A stretch of 64,000 nucleotides of DNA from Haemophilus haemolyticus_M (GCF_003490935.1 NZ_QQGD01000002.1:124001-188000), one strand, 5' to 3'. Positions 44,933 through 54,696 are shown, counted from the stretch's first letter. The notes: generated from the letters alone by a model not told the origin. Made by a program: numbers and translations.

Positions 44933-45115
44933 AATGCCTTCCCTAAGTTGGGATAATGTTTAAAAATGAGATATTTAAGATAACCTTTAAAACTATCAAA
45001 AATAAAAAATGAAGGGTCATTATGAAACTTTAAAAAGGGGAACTCAAGGGAAATCATCATATCTTTATTTTCTAGATTAATGAATGCTCCAAAGATATGG
45101 TCTCATTAATTTGAT

Positions 45116-45598
45116 TTATTTTCGTATAAGAATCAAAAATCGACAATCATAGCAATTTTGTTCATCCGCCTTACGATATTCGTCAAATTCAATTTTCCAC
45201 TCATCCCAATTCAATTGAGGGAAAAAAGTATCACCATCTAGTTCTGCCTGAATTTGAGTAAGGTATAACTTATCTGCTTGTGGCAAATATTGTTTGAATA
45301 ACTCTCCCCCACCAATCAACATAATTTCATCAAAATCTCTGACAAAATCGACCGCACTTTCAAGGCTATCTTTCCATACCACGCCTTCTCGTTCAAAGGG
45401 CTGACGAGAAAGTACGATATTCGCCCTTTTAGGTAGCGGACGACCAATACTTTCAAACGTTTTACGCCCCATGATGACCGGTTTGCCAGTGGTGTTCTGA
45501 CGAAACCATACTAAATCTGCAGGCAAGTGCCAAGGCATTTGGTTATCTTTACCAATCACGCTATTTAATGTCGTCGCCACAATTAAACTAAATGTCAT
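45116..45598 (-). CDS. folA: Dihydrofolate reductase
   Basis: FolA reduces dihydrofolate with NADPH and is the target of trimethoprim. The 160-residue protein has the family motifs: VIGKDNQMPWHLPADLVWFR (active-site loop, with the acidic residue in PADL), VIMGRKTFESIGRPLP, IMLIGGGELF and YLTQI. The start at 45598 follows AGGGGGATTT. It faces proB across about 100 bases. Confidence 0.97.
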   Translation of the reverse strand: MTFSLIVATTLNSVIGKDNQMPWHLPADLVWFRQNTTGKPVIMGRKTFESIGRPLPKRANIVLSRQPFEREGVVWKDSLESAVDFVRDFDEIMLIGGGELFKQYLPQADKLYLTQIQAELDGDTFFPQLNWDEWKIEFDEYRKADEQNCYDCRFLILIRK

Positions 45599-45699
45599 AA
45601 ATCCCCCTAAAATTTGCCATTACTATACCTGATATTAGGTGATTTTTCATTGATTTAGTGATAACGTTAATGTCAATTTTAAGAACTTTGGAAACGACT

Positions 45700-46803
45700 A
45701 TGAACAAAAAAACAATCGTAGTGAAATTTGGTACAAGTACCCTAACACAGGGTTCGCCAAAACTGAATTCACCGCACATGATGGAAATCGTTCGTCAAAT
45801 TGCAAAACTGCATAATGATGGATTTCGTATAGTGATCGTTACTTCTGGCGCTATTGCAGCGGGTCGCCATTATCTAAATCATCCCCAATTACCACCCACA
45901 ATTGCCTCAAAGCAACTACTTGCAGCGGTTGGTCAGAGCCAATTAATTCAGGCTTGGGAAAAATTATTTGCTATTTATGATATTCATATCGGACAACTTT
46001 TATTAACGCGTGCCGATATTGAAGATCGCGAACGTTTTTTAAATGCGCGAGATACTTTACACGCACTTTTAGATAACCACATTATTCCTGTAATTAATGA
46101 AAATGATGCGGTGGCGACCGCAGAAATTAAAGTGGGCGATAATGACAATTTATCTGCATTAGTCGCTATTCTTGTTCAAGCGGAACAACTTTATTTATTG
46201 ACTGATCAACAAGGTTTATTTGATAGTGATCCGCGTAAAAATCCTGCAGCGAAATTAATTCCAGTTGTAGAACAAATTACTGATCACATTCGCTCAATCG
46301 CTGGTGGCAGTGGAACCAATCTTGGCACAGGTGGAATGATGACTAAAATCATTGCTGCCGACGTTGCGACTCGCTCTGGAATTGAAACAATTATTGCACC
46401 AGGTAATCGCCCAAATGTAATTGCAGATCTTGCTTATGAACAAAATATTGGTACAAAATTTATTGCACATCAATCTGATCGATTAGAAAGTCGCAAACAA
46501 TGGCTTTTCGCCGCGCCATCTGCAGGTATCATCACTGTTGATGAAGGGGCGCAAAATGCTATTCTTGAACAAAACAAATCCTTATTACCAGCTGGTATTG
46601 CTAACGTGGAAGGGCTTTTTTCGCGAGGTGAAGTAGTCAAAATACGTACTCAATCTGGTAAAGACATTGCACTAGGTATGCCACGCTATAACAGCGATGC
46701 CCTACAATTAATTAAGGGCCGAAAATCAGCAGACATTGAAAATGTTTTAGGCTATGAATACGGTGCAGTAGCAATGCATCGTGATGACATGATTATTTTG
46801 TAA
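45700..46803 (+). CDS. proB: Glutamate 5-kinase ProB
   Basis: ProB phosphorylates glutamate in the first step of proline synthesis. I start it at the ATG at 45700 (MNKKTIVVKFG), with GGAAACGACT before it; longer reading back to 45658 adds non-family sequence. The 367-residue product has an amino-acid kinase domain (KFGTSTLTQG, INENDAVAT, SGTNLGTGGMMTK) and a C-terminal PUA domain (about 275-360, ITVDEGAQNAILEQNKSLLP). No proA lies next to it. Confidence 0.96.
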   Translation: MNKKTIVVKFGTSTLTQGSPKLNSPHMMEIVRQIAKLHNDGFRIVIVTSGAIAAGRHYLNHPQLPPTIASKQLLAAVGQSQLIQAWEKLFAIYDIHIGQLLLTRADIEDRERFLNARDTLHALLDNHIIPVINENDAVATAEIKVGDNDNLSALVAILVQAEQLYLLTDQQGLFDSDPRKNPAAKLIPVVEQITDHIRSIAGGSGTNLGTGGMMTKIIAADVATRSGIETIIAPGNRPNVIADLAYEQNIGTKFIAHQSDRLESRKQWLFAAPSAGIITVDEGAQNAILEQNKSLLPAGIANVEGLFSRGEVVKIRTQSGKDIALGMPRYNSDALQLIKGRKSADIENVLGYEYGAVAMHRDDMIIL

Positions 46804-46816
46804 TAATCCTTAATGA

Positions 46817-46862
46817 AAAAATCCCAACTAATTGCACCGCACTTTTAGTTGGGATTTTTTAT
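46817..46862 (+). terminator. Terminator between proB and ftsN with an uptake sequence in the loop
   Basis: AAAAATCCCAACT and AGTTGGGATTTTT pair perfectly; the loop holds ACCGCACTT, the uptake core. T runs occur on both strands, and it lies between convergent genes. Confidence 0.9.
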
Positions 46863-46915
46863 TTCAATGATAGAGATTTAACGTATCAAGATAACTCAAC
46901 AACGTTAGATTAGCA

Positions 46916-47695
46916 TTACATGCCAATCACAACGCAATCCGCCACACTTTTAGCTTTACTTTGCGCTTGCACTGCTGCATCTCGACTAGCAAATCCACCA
47001 ACACGAACACGGTTCCATTCACCATTCACTTGTACTTGTGCATTTAAACCAGTCATTGCTAAACGACCTTGCATATTTTCAGCTTGTGCTCGATTTTTGA
47101 AAGCACCACATTGCAAACCAAATTTTTTACCACCATTCGGATTATCTGCTGTTTTAGGTTGCTCAACTTTTTTAGCAGTATCAATTTTAGGCTGTTCTTG
47201 TTTTTGTGTAGATTCAGGTTTCACTGTTTCTATTTTTAACACTTCAGGCTTTTTCTCCTGCTCTACTTTTTGTGTCACTTGAGCTTTAGCTGCTTCTTCC
47301 GATCGTTGTTGCTCCGCTAATTTACGCGCCTCTTCTGCTGCTTGTTGTTCTTTTTCCATTTGCACGAGGACTTGGCGTTGTTCTTCTGTTAAGCGCATAT
47401 TTTGCTCTACGCTCGCAGGTTTATTATCAACAGGAACAGTTCGCGTTTCTAACGCTTTGATATAACTCCAAACTTCCTCTGGCCGATTAGGTAAGACACT
47501 TTTAGGTTGCGTTTTTTCTTGTTGTGTCGCAGCCTGTTGCACTACAGCTTCGCTATTTTTATTTTTCAACAAATAAAGTCCTGTGCCAAAAGCCAACACA
47601 ATGACTAAAGCGAGGATGATCAGAATATTCTTATTCTTTTTTGTTTTTTTCTTATTATTTGAACCGCGACGTGCGGCAAAATCTCGATGAGCCAC
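46916..47695 (-). CDS. ftsN: Cell division protein FtsN (SPOR domain)
   Basis: A 259-residue bitopic division protein. It has a short basic cytoplasmic start (MAHRDFAARR, like E. coli FtsN), a membrane helix (about 24-44), and a long Gln/Glu/Lys-rich periplasmic coiled or disordered region. The C-terminal SPOR domain (about 188-259, KFGLQCGAFKNRAQAENMQGRL...) binds denuded peptidoglycan. FtsN triggers septal wall synthesis. The Gln/Lys/Pro repeats in the middle are typical of the protein. It is separated from the nap operon by a hairpin terminator. Confidence 0.9.
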   Translation of the reverse strand: MAHRDFAARRGSNNKKKTKKNKNILIILALVIVLAFGTGLYLLKNKNSEAVVQQAATQQEKTQPKSVLPNRPEEVWSYIKALETRTVPVDNKPASVEQNMRLTEEQRQVLVQMEKEQQAAEEARKLAEQQRSEEAAKAQVTQKVEQEKKPEVLKIETVKPESTQKQEQPKIDTAKKVEQPKTADNPNGGKKFGLQCGAFKNRAQAENMQGRLAMTGLNAQVQVNGEWNRVRVGGFASRDAAVQAQSKAKSVADCVVIGM

Positions 47696-47815
47696 AATAA
47701 ATTCCTAAATTTGAAGTGATATTTTAATAATTCAACAAAACTCATTAAGTTTACTGAAAAATAGGCTTTAAATAAAGACTAACATCAATAGATTATTGTG
47801 TATAAACACAAAATA

Positions 47816-47852
47816 AAAATACCGCACTTATTAGCTAAGTGCGGTATTTTTT
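47816..47852 (-). terminator. Paired uptake sequences ending the nap operon
   Basis: TACCGCACTTA and TAAGTGCGGTA form a perfect hairpin with T runs on both strands. It lies 20-50 bases after the napC stop on the minus strand. Confidence 0.88.
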
Positions 47853-47870
47853 CACAATATTTTGAGAAAA

Positions 47871-48473
47871 TTATTTCTCGTCTTTGAATCCTGACTCAAC
47901 GCCACTCATATCAGGTAATTGGTGTGCAATACCTTTGTGACAGTCAATACAAGTTTTACCTTCAGTCTTCATTTTTTCATGCATACGTGCTGCCACAGAA
48001 CGTTGATCGTTGAAGTTCATACGATCTACTTTATGACAGTTACGGCATTCTTTAGAATCGTTAGCTTTCATACGAGCCCATTCGTTTTCAGCCATTTCTA
48101 AACGATGTGCATTGAATTTTTCTAAGGTATCCACTTTCCCAGTATAGTGAGCAAATACTTCTTTCGCTGCAACAATTTTACGTTTCATTTTTGCGCCAAA
48201 TTCATGTGGCACATGGCAATCTGGACAACTTGCGCCTACACCTGTACGAGTTTGATAATGCACGCTATGCAAATATTCTGGATAAGCATCTTGAGTATGA
48301 CAACTCGCACAGAACTGCTCAGTGTTAGTTTTCTCTAGACCATAGTTAAAACCAACCCAAGAAAGAATACCGCCAATAGCTGATAAGATAATAATTGTAC
48401 CTATCGCCATACGGCTTGGTTTTCTAAACCATTGCCAGAAACGCTTTAAGATATTTGGTTTTTTCTCAGACAT
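47871..48473 (-). CDS. napC: Tetrahaem cytochrome c NapC
   Basis: A 200-residue membrane-anchored cytochrome of the NapC/NirT family that passes electrons from quinol to the NapAB complex. One N-terminal helix (about 18-40) is followed by four CXXCH haem sites: CASCHT, CPDCHV, CRNCHK and CIDCHK. Haem attachment needs the ccm products encoded at 17.9-24.8 kb. It is the last gene of napFDAGHBC. Confidence 0.97.
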   Translation of the reverse strand: MSEKKPNILKRFWQWFRKPSRMAIGTIIILSAIGGILSWVGFNYGLEKTNTEQFCASCHTQDAYPEYLHSVHYQTRTGVGASCPDCHVPHEFGAKMKRKIVAAKEVFAHYTGKVDTLEKFNAHRLEMAENEWARMKANDSKECRNCHKVDRMNFNDQRSVAARMHEKMKTEGKTCIDCHKGIAHQLPDMSGVESGFKDEK

Positions 48474-48487
48474 ATAGACCTCTTAAA

Positions 48488-48931
48488 TTAGTTTCCGTAA
48501 CCTTTCATCGGTTTGAAATCATTTGGAACAATCGGATCTACGTTTGATTGAGAAACGTGACATTGTAAACAGAAATAACGACGTGGTGATGAGCTTGAAC
48601 CCACTTTACCATCACGATCCATAAAGTGAGTTGGGCTGATTCGGGTTGCACCACTCAAACGAGAATTTTCTGGACTGTGGCAATTTAAACATTGGTTCGC
48701 ATTTTTTGTCACTTGATAATTTGCAACACTATGTGGAACCATTGGAGGTTGGTTTACATAGTTTAATGCTGGTAATTCACCTTGACGCGGTGCATTATGA
48801 AATGCTGGAGCAATATTTTCTGCAGCTTGAGTTAAATCTTTTCCCACTGCTGGAGCATCAGATGCCATCAGTGAGCCAGCAAAAAGTGCGGTAAATAATC
48901 CCGCTAAAATTTTAGATACCTGTTTAGTCAT
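48488..48931 (-). CDS. napB: Dihaem cytochrome c NapB
   Basis: A 147-residue periplasmic cytochrome that delivers electrons to NapA. It has a signal peptide (residues 1-24, ending SLMA-SDA) and two haem sites, CLNCHS and CLQCHV. I choose the ATG at 48931, which has GGGGA at good spacing and follows the napH stop; an in-frame GTG at 48940 would put the ribosome site too close. The C-terminal half has the His residues expected as axial ligands (PHSVANYQ, PTHFMDRDG). Confidence 0.93.
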   Translation of the reverse strand: MTKQVSKILAGLFTALFAGSLMASDAPAVGKDLTQAAENIAPAFHNAPRQGELPALNYVNQPPMVPHSVANYQVTKNANQCLNCHSPENSRLSGATRISPTHFMDRDGKVGSSSSPRRYFCLQCHVSQSNVDPIVPNDFKPMKGYGN

Positions 48932-48936
48932 ATTAA

Positions 48937-49800
48937 TCACTCCCCTGAATGATCGAATCTGGTCGAAAATTTAAAAACTTTTTCAGCGCAAACGTCAATA
49001 CAACGTCCGCAGCTGATGCAATCTTTGGAAAGCACAAGTAGGCTTTCGTCTTTTTTTCCATGTAAAGGTGAACGTAACACTTGGGCTTCGGGACAAACAT
49101 TGTAACAATCCATACAATTATCGCATTTTGCACGATCAATCACTTTGATACGGATTAAACTTTTTGCACCAATCACACCATAAGCAGCGCCAATCGGGCA
49201 AAGATGTCCACACCAACCATGTTCTGCAATCAATAAATCAAAAAGAAAAATAACAAGTAATAGCCAACCTGTTGCACCAAAACCAAATATAAAGGCACGG
49301 CCAAGTGCAGCCACTGGATTAACCCACTCCCAAAGCAACATTCCGCTTACACAACTGCCTAATAAAATAAGCGCAAGAATACCATAACGTAAACCGCGCG
49401 AAATTTTTGCCGTTTGGCGAATGCCTAACTTACGGCGTAGCCACGCAGCACAGTCAGTCACAACATTTAGTGGACATACCCAACCACAAAATACTTTACT
49501 ACCAAGCACTGAGTAAAATAACACAATAATTGCTGCTCCAATCAAGGTGAGAGCATCAGGTAAATGTCTTGCAGCCAAGCTTTCTGCTGTAATTAAAGGG
49601 TCGCTTAATGGAACAGTATCGAGCAATAAGCTTCCACTATAATTGCCTTTTAAAATCCACACGCCAAAATAAGGACCGCTTAAAAACATCGCAAGAATGC
49701 TAAGTTGGCTTAATCGACGCCAAAACAAAAAGCGGTTTGCGTACCACCAACCCCATTTTTCTCGCGACTCTCTACCTGCAAATTTTGGTGTATTTGCCAT
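48937..49800 (-). CDS. napH: Quinol dehydrogenase membrane component NapH
   Basis: A 287-residue inner-membrane iron-sulfur protein. Four or five hydrophobic helices span residues 30-205, with two CxxxCP motifs in loops (CGWVCPLN and CGHLCPIG), followed by two 4Fe-4S clusters at the C-terminus (CDNCMDCYNVCP and CISCGRCIDVC). With NapG it forms a second quinol-oxidising route to NapC. It overlaps napG by one base and is six bases from napB. Confidence 0.95.
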   Translation of the reverse strand: MANTPKFAGRESREKWGWWYANRFLFWRRLSQLSILAMFLSGPYFGVWILKGNYSGSLLLDTVPLSDPLITAESLAARHLPDALTLIGAAIIVLFYSVLGSKVFCGWVCPLNVVTDCAAWLRRKLGIRQTAKISRGLRYGILALILLGSCVSGMLLWEWVNPVAALGRAFIFGFGATGWLLLVIFLFDLLIAEHGWCGHLCPIGAAYGVIGAKSLIRIKVIDRAKCDNCMDCYNVCPEAQVLRSPLHGKKDESLLVLSKDCISCGRCIDVCAEKVFKFSTRFDHSGE

Positions 49801-50639
49801 TATTTGCCACTCCCTAAAATAGGTGCAAGCACGGGTTCTGCCGGTTCAGGAATTACAGTTGTTCCTTCTGGCGTTCGAGTAGGCAATGAAATCATATCTT
49901 TAGGCGCAAGAGAATGGCCAGCTTTCGCTTTTTCTTCCCAGCCTAAACGATAATGTTTACCTAACATACCTTTTGCAAGATCCATTGGTAAAACCTTAAT
50001 CGCAGCTTCTTCTAACACACAAGCTTGCTCACATTTCCCACATCCGGTACAGGCATCAGAATGTACTGTTGGAATAAATAACGCATGCTTATCAGAACGT
50101 TGATTATGTTGTTTTTCCAATGTAATCGCTTTATCGATTAATGGACAAACCCGATAACAAACATCGCAACGTAACCCTTGCCAGTTCAAACACGTTTCAT
50201 GGTCTAACAGTACTGACAGCCCCATACGCGACTCATTAATATCTGTCGCATTGCGATCAAGTGCGCCTGTTGGACAAGCATGAGCACAAGGAATATCCGG
50301 ACACATTTCACAAGGTTTATCACGCGCAATAAAATACGGTGTTCCAGCTTCTACTGGCGATAATAAAGATGCTAAATGCAGCATATCGTAAGGGCAGGCT
50401 TGAACACATTGCCCACAACGAATACAAGCGGCAGAAAACGCTTTCGCATCTTGCAAAGCAAACGGCGGACGTAATGGCACACCTTCGCGCGCAAGACTTT
50501 GATTTTGCTGCAATCCCAACAAAATCCCAACGCCAGCTAAACCACCCGCAGTACGGGTTGCTTCTTTAAGAAATTTTCTACGTTCAGGATTGAGAGCGGG
50601 CTTCTTCATTTTCTTTTTAGATTTTAACCGCACTTTCAT
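49800..50639 (-). CDS. napG: Ferredoxin-type protein NapG
   Basis: A 279-residue periplasmic iron-sulfur protein exported by the Tat system (twin-arginine motif ERRKFLKEATR near residue 19). Four 4Fe-4S clusters are visible: CIRCGQCVQACP, CEMCPDIPCAHACP, CLNWQGLRCDVCYRVCP and CTGCGKCEQAC. NapG pairs with NapH. The start may be at 50639 or at the internal ATG at 50609 (MKKPALNPERRK), and neither has a strong ribosome site. The first ten codons include an uptake sequence (AAAGTGCGGT), which may mean that the true start is 50609. Confidence 0.93.
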   Translation of the reverse strand: MKVRLKSKKKMKKPALNPERRKFLKEATRTAGGLAGVGILLGLQQNQSLAREGVPLRPPFALQDAKAFSAACIRCGQCVQACPYDMLHLASLLSPVEAGTPYFIARDKPCEMCPDIPCAHACPTGALDRNATDINESRMGLSVLLDHETCLNWQGLRCDVCYRVCPLIDKAITLEKQHNQRSDKHALFIPTVHSDACTGCGKCEQACVLEEAAIKVLPMDLAKGMLGKHYRLGWEEKAKAGHSLAPKDMISLPTRTPEGTTVIPEPAEPVLAPILGSGK

Positions 50640-50694
50640 CTTCCTATGTTATTGATAGGAGGAAAATAAAGTGCGGTTGATTTTTACATGGTTT

Positions 50695-53178
50695 TTACGC
50701 AGCCTTTTCCACTTTTACCGCACATTTTTTGAAGTCGGTTTCTTTTGAAATTGGGTCTGTCGCATCTAGCGTTAAGCTATTTGCAAGCTGACCTGCATCA
50801 AAGAAAGTGGTAAATACTAAGCCACGAGGTGGTTTATTACGTCCGCGAGTATCTAAATAAGAAATCATTTCTCCTCGACGAGATGAAATCTTAATTTTAT
50901 CGCCATGGCGTAAACCACGAGCTTCAGCATCTAATGGGTGCATCCAAACAAGGTTATTCGGCATTGCACGGTGTAATTCAGGCACACGACGAGTCATAGT
51001 ACCTGTATGCCAATGCTCTAAAACACGACCGGTAGATAACCATAAATCATATTCTTTATCTGGAGACTCAGCTGCAGGCTCATAAGGTACCGCAAGAATA
51101 ATCGCTTTCTTGTCTGGATAACCGTAGAATGCCACACCTTCACCTTCTTTAACGTACGGATCGTAGCCTTCACGGTAACGCCATAAGGTTTCTTTACCTT
51201 CTACAACCGGCCAGCGTAAACCACGCGCTTTGTGATACATTTCAAACGGAGCCAAGTCATGACCATGACCGCGACCAAATTCAGCATATTCTTCGAATAA
51301 ACCTTTGTGTACATAATAACCAAAGTGTTCTGATTCGTCGTTTAATTGACCTTCAGCAAGTTCGCTTAATGGGAATTTATCTACTTGACCATTTTTGAAG
51401 AGCACATCATATAAAGTTTTACCTCTATATTCAGGCATTTGAGCAAGTAATTCTTCTGTCCACATTTCATCAGTTGTGAAGTATTTTGCAAACTCCATTA
51501 ATTGCCATAAGTCTGATTTTGCTTCACCTGGTGCTTTTACTTGTTGACGCCAGAATTGGGTACGACGTTCTGCATTACCGTAAGCACCCTCTTTTTCTAC
51601 CCACATTGCAGTTGGAAGAATTAAGTCAGCAGAAAGTGCGGATACAGTTGGGTAAGGATCAGATACAACAACGAAGTTGCCTTCTTTACGCCAGCCTGGT
51701 AAACGATCTTGATTAATGTTTGGACCAGCTTGCATATTGTTGTTACACATTTGCCATAGCACATTCATTTTGCCATCGTTCATTGCACGGTCTTGTGCAA
51801 TTGTGTCCAAACCAACTTTTTCAGAAACCGTACCTTTTGGTAATTTCCAAATACGTTCCGCTGTTTCACGGTGTTTAGGATTAGTTACCACTAAGTCTGC
51901 TGGTAAACGGTGAGGGAATGAACCTACTTCACGCGCTGTACCACAAGCAGAAGGTTGACCTGTTAATGAGAATGGTCCACAACCTGGAAGTGAGATTTTC
52001 CCAGTTAATAAGTGGATATTATAAATTAGTTGGTTTGCCCACACACCACGAGTGTGTTGGTTGAAGCCCATTGTCCAGAAAGATACCACTTTTTTGCTTG
52101 GATCAGCATAAAGTTTTGCTAAGGTTTCAAGCTGAGTTTTATCCACACCTGACATTTCAGATACTTTTTCAAGTGTGTATTCAGACACAATTTGTTTTAA
52201 TTCTTCGAAAGAAGAATCATACATTTTGCCCGCAGTTTTACGGTTAGTATCTTTTTCTAATGGATTTTCAGGACGTAAACCGTAACCAATATTGGTTTCA
52301 CCACGTTTGAATTTAGTGTGTTTGTTCACAAAATCGTGGTTTACAGCATTGTTCTGAATTAAATAATTGATAATATAGTTCATGATCGCCAAATCGGTTT
52401 GTGGTGTAAATACCAAACCGTGATCAGCAAGTTCGAAACTACGATGCTCGTAAGTAGAAAGTACAGTTACACGAACATCAGGATTAGAAATACGGCGATC
52501 AGTAATACGAGACCACAAAATTGGGTGCATTTCCGCCATATTTGAGCCCCAAAGAACGAAAGCATCTGCATTTTCAATGTCGTTATAACAACCCATAGGT
52601 TCATCCATACCGAAGGTACGCATAAACGCAACTGCAGCCGATGCCATACAGTGACGTGCATTCGGGTCTACGTTGTTAGAACGGAAACCAGCTTTCCAAA
52701 GTTTGTTCTTCGCGTAGCCTTCCCAAATGGTAGACTGACCAGAACTGAACATACCTACTGCATTTTGACCGTTCTTTTTGAAAGCTTCTTTGAATTTTTC
52801 AGCCATTGTTTTGAACGCAAAATCCCAAGAAACAGGCGTAAAATCGCCGTTCTTATCAAATTTTCCGTTTGTCATACGTAAAAGTGGCTGAGTTACACGG
52901 TCTTTACCGTACATAATTTTCGGTAAGAAGTAACCTTTAATACAGTTTAAACCACGGTTTACTTCTGCATCCGGATCACCTTGAGATGCCACAACGCGTC
53001 CATCTTTAGTACCCACTAATACTGCACAACCGGTACCACAGAAACGACATACTGCTTTGTCCCATTTAATTTCGGATTCAGCCGCAACCACATTTTTGAC
53101 TGGGATGGTTAGCCCCGCAGCCGTTGCCGCAGCTACAGCTGCGTTGGCTTTCATAAAGTCTCGACGACTTAAACTCAT
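50695..53178 (-). CDS. napA: Periplasmic nitrate reductase catalytic subunit NapA
   Basis: An 827-residue molybdopterin enzyme that reduces nitrate to nitrite in the periplasm. A Tat leader (SRRDFMKANA) is followed by a 4Fe-4S motif (CRFCGTGC...CIKG, about residues 44-83). The molybdenum Cys is probably in RHCMAS (about 178-183), and Mo-bis-MGD binding segments follow. It is Tat-exported with NapD as chaperone. The 157 bases between napD and napA hold a small hairpin (TAAGGC...GCCTTA, 53240-53255) but no gene. Confidence 0.98.
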   Translation of the reverse strand: MSLSRRDFMKANAAVAAATAAGLTIPVKNVVAAESEIKWDKAVCRFCGTGCAVLVGTKDGRVVASQGDPDAEVNRGLNCIKGYFLPKIMYGKDRVTQPLLRMTNGKFDKNGDFTPVSWDFAFKTMAEKFKEAFKKNGQNAVGMFSSGQSTIWEGYAKNKLWKAGFRSNNVDPNARHCMASAAVAFMRTFGMDEPMGCYNDIENADAFVLWGSNMAEMHPILWSRITDRRISNPDVRVTVLSTYEHRSFELADHGLVFTPQTDLAIMNYIINYLIQNNAVNHDFVNKHTKFKRGETNIGYGLRPENPLEKDTNRKTAGKMYDSSFEELKQIVSEYTLEKVSEMSGVDKTQLETLAKLYADPSKKVVSFWTMGFNQHTRGVWANQLIYNIHLLTGKISLPGCGPFSLTGQPSACGTAREVGSFPHRLPADLVVTNPKHRETAERIWKLPKGTVSEKVGLDTIAQDRAMNDGKMNVLWQMCNNNMQAGPNINQDRLPGWRKEGNFVVVSDPYPTVSALSADLILPTAMWVEKEGAYGNAERRTQFWRQQVKAPGEAKSDLWQLMEFAKYFTTDEMWTEELLAQMPEYRGKTLYDVLFKNGQVDKFPLSELAEGQLNDESEHFGYYVHKGLFEEYAEFGRGHGHDLAPFEMYHKARGLRWPVVEGKETLWRYREGYDPYVKEGEGVAFYGYPDKKAIILAVPYEPAAESPDKEYDLWLSTGRVLEHWHTGTMTRRVPELHRAMPNNLVWMHPLDAEARGLRHGDKIKISSRRGEMISYLDTRGRNKPPRGLVFTTFFDAGQLANSLTLDATDPISKETDFKKCAVKVEKAA

Positions 53179-53335
53179 CGCGTTTCCCCCACGTTAAACA
53201 CTGATTTATTATTAAATGTAAACTTTTTTTACACACCTATAAGGCAGTAGCCTTACGATAAAAGACAACAACTTTTCTTTTATCTTTTAAGCATTTTCCT
53301 TGCTTACAAGAGAATAAAGGTATTGTTATAGTAAT

Positions 53336-53617
53336 TTATTTCTTCTGCTCGTCTTGCTCGTGATAGACCAATGACACATTAATAACACCATCAATGTCTT
53401 TCACTCTTTCCATATTATCTAGCAGAATATGTTGATCATGCGATTGCATCACTACGACCATCTTTCCAAATTTTTCATCAAAAGTTGGAATTTCAGTATG
53501 CTCAATCGCTAAAAGTGCGGTTCGAATTGCCGCAAATTTTTCCGGATTACCTTGAACAATTAGCCCAACAACATGCCAATTTTTTGCGCTTCCCGGAGAT
53601 AAATTTGTATTACTCAT
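53336..53617 (-). CDS. napD: NapA chaperone NapD
   Basis: A 93-residue cytoplasmic chaperone with a ferredoxin-like fold that binds the NapA Tat signal. Family features seen are WHVVGLIVQGNPEKFAAIRTAL near the start and INVSLVYHEQDEQ at the end. Its start overlaps napF by eight bases, so the two are coupled. It is followed by napA. Confidence 0.93.
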   Translation of the reverse strand: MSNTNLSPGSAKNWHVVGLIVQGNPEKFAAIRTALLAIEHTEIPTFDEKFGKMVVVMQSHDQHILLDNMERVKDIDGVINVSLVYHEQDEQKK

Positions 53618-54140
53618 TTTGTTTTAGATAACTAATTTTAATCGCATTCACCGGACACCCCTGTAAACAAGCCCCACAGCCGTTACAAACATCCGTATTC
53701 ACTAAAGGCTGCGCCACTCCACCCATTTGCAGACGAAAACTAATTGCTCTCATCGGGCAGCTGTCTTGGCAAGAACGGCACTCAATGCTATGTTGGCTTA
53801 AACAAGCCATGCCAATTTCGATTTTGTGTAACCAAGGCTTTTCATCACGAGAATGAAAAATAGGTTGTTTACACACATCTACGCATTTTCCACAAAAAGT
53901 ACATTCACCATTATCAAAACGAACTTCAGGAAAGCCTCCATCGCCTTTTACCAAAATATTGGTTTCACAGACAGAAAGACAATCGCCACAGCGAGTACAT
54001 TGCTCCACAAAAATAGAATTTTCGACAGCCCAAGGTGGGCGAATTCCATCAAAGCCTTGTTTTTGCTCATTTTCTGAATGTAAAGACGTTAAGAATTTAC
54101 CTCGTAAAAACTGTCTGCGGGGTAAGTTTTCAACGGTCAT
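53610..54140 (-). CDS. napF: Ferredoxin-type protein NapF
   Basis: A 176-residue cytoplasmic iron-sulfur protein, probably involved in NapA cluster maturation. Three 4Fe-4S motifs are visible: CTRCGDCLSVCE, CTFCGKCVDVC and CNGCGACLQGCP, plus CRSCQDSCP. I start it at the ATG at 54140 (MTVENLPRRQFLRG), which has AAAGGC seven bases upstream; the frame continues ten codons further without support. It is the first gene of napFDAGHBC. An FNR-like site lies about 120 bases upstream. Confidence 0.93.
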   Translation of the reverse strand: MTVENLPRRQFLRGKFLTSLHSENEQKQGFDGIRPPWAVENSIFVEQCTRCGDCLSVCETNILVKGDGGFPEVRFDNGECTFCGKCVDVCKQPIFHSRDEKPWLHKIEIGMACLSQHSIECRSCQDSCPMRAISFRLQMGGVAQPLVNTDVCNGCGACLQGCPVNAIKISYLKQNE

Positions 54141-54211
54141 CGAGCGTGCCTTTTGTGAATAAATAAACAAATGCTTTTTTAAGGCGTAGAATTATGCGAC
54201 GCAACAGTTAC

Positions 54212-54273
54212 AATATAAACCACCCGAAATGGGTAGATTGTTAAATTATTGAGCTTTATTTGTGATAGATCAA
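54212..54273 (-). promoter_or_regulatory. Probable FNR-dependent promoter of the nap operon
   Basis: On the minus strand TTGATCTATCACAA (54273-54260) matches the FNR consensus at 8 of 10 positions. A -10-like TATATT (54217-54212) lies at a distance that would place the FNR site near -61. An imperfect inverted repeat TACCCATTTCGGGT between them could be a NarP site. By eye only. Confidence 0.45.
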
Positions 54274-54312
54274 AAAATCTAAAGTGCGGTGAATTTCGCT
54301 AATATTTTTAAT

Positions 54313-54345
54313 AAAACAGCACAGCGATTGCCATGCTGTTTTTAA
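54313..54345 (-). terminator. yggL terminator
   Basis: AAAACAGCA and TGCTGTTTTT pair around an interior loop, with T-rich sequence after it on the minus strand, ten bases after the yggL stop. Confidence 0.65.
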
Positions 54346-54351
54346 ATCAAA

Positions 54352-54696
54352 TTACTCTGCTTTTGCTGGATATTCCCACCAAATATCAAATAATTCACTT
54401 ACTTCAATTTGTTGCAAACCATTGGTTTCTAACCATTTTTTCACAGTTTCACGGTGGCTTTCATCACATTTACCAATTTTTTCTAGGCAAACTAAACCTT
54501 CCCAATGTAAATACCCGCTACCTTCATAAGCTAGACCATTTGGTTGAATCACTTCGTTAATAAAACGATCAACGATTTCGTCTACAGTTTCAATCGCAGT
54601 ACCTTCTGCAAATTGGAAATTTACAAGAAAACCAAGTTCTTGGAATTCAGCGAGGTGAAGTTTTTTGCGTTGACGTTGATTGTAAGATTTAGACAT
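54352..54696 (-). CDS. yggL: YggL/DUF469 family protein
   Basis: A 114-residue protein of the YggL (50S ribosome-binding, DUF469) family. The basic start MSKSYNQRQRKKLHLAEFQELGF and the W-rich end are characteristic. YggL is reported to associate with the large ribosomal subunit; its role is not well defined. It lies on the same strand as trmB, separated by 117 bases, so it may or may not be co-transcribed. Confidence 0.9.
   Translation of the reverse strand: MSKSYNQRQRKKLHLAEFQELGFLVNFQFAEGTAIETVDEIVDRFINEVIQPNGLAYEGSGYLHWEGLVCLEKIGKCDESHRETVKKWLETNGLQQIEVSELFDIWWEYPAKAE

Noticed and set aside
44933..45115. Gene between emrA and folA
   Set aside because: The 183-base gap has no open frame with a ribosome binding site; no EmrR-like regulator is present.
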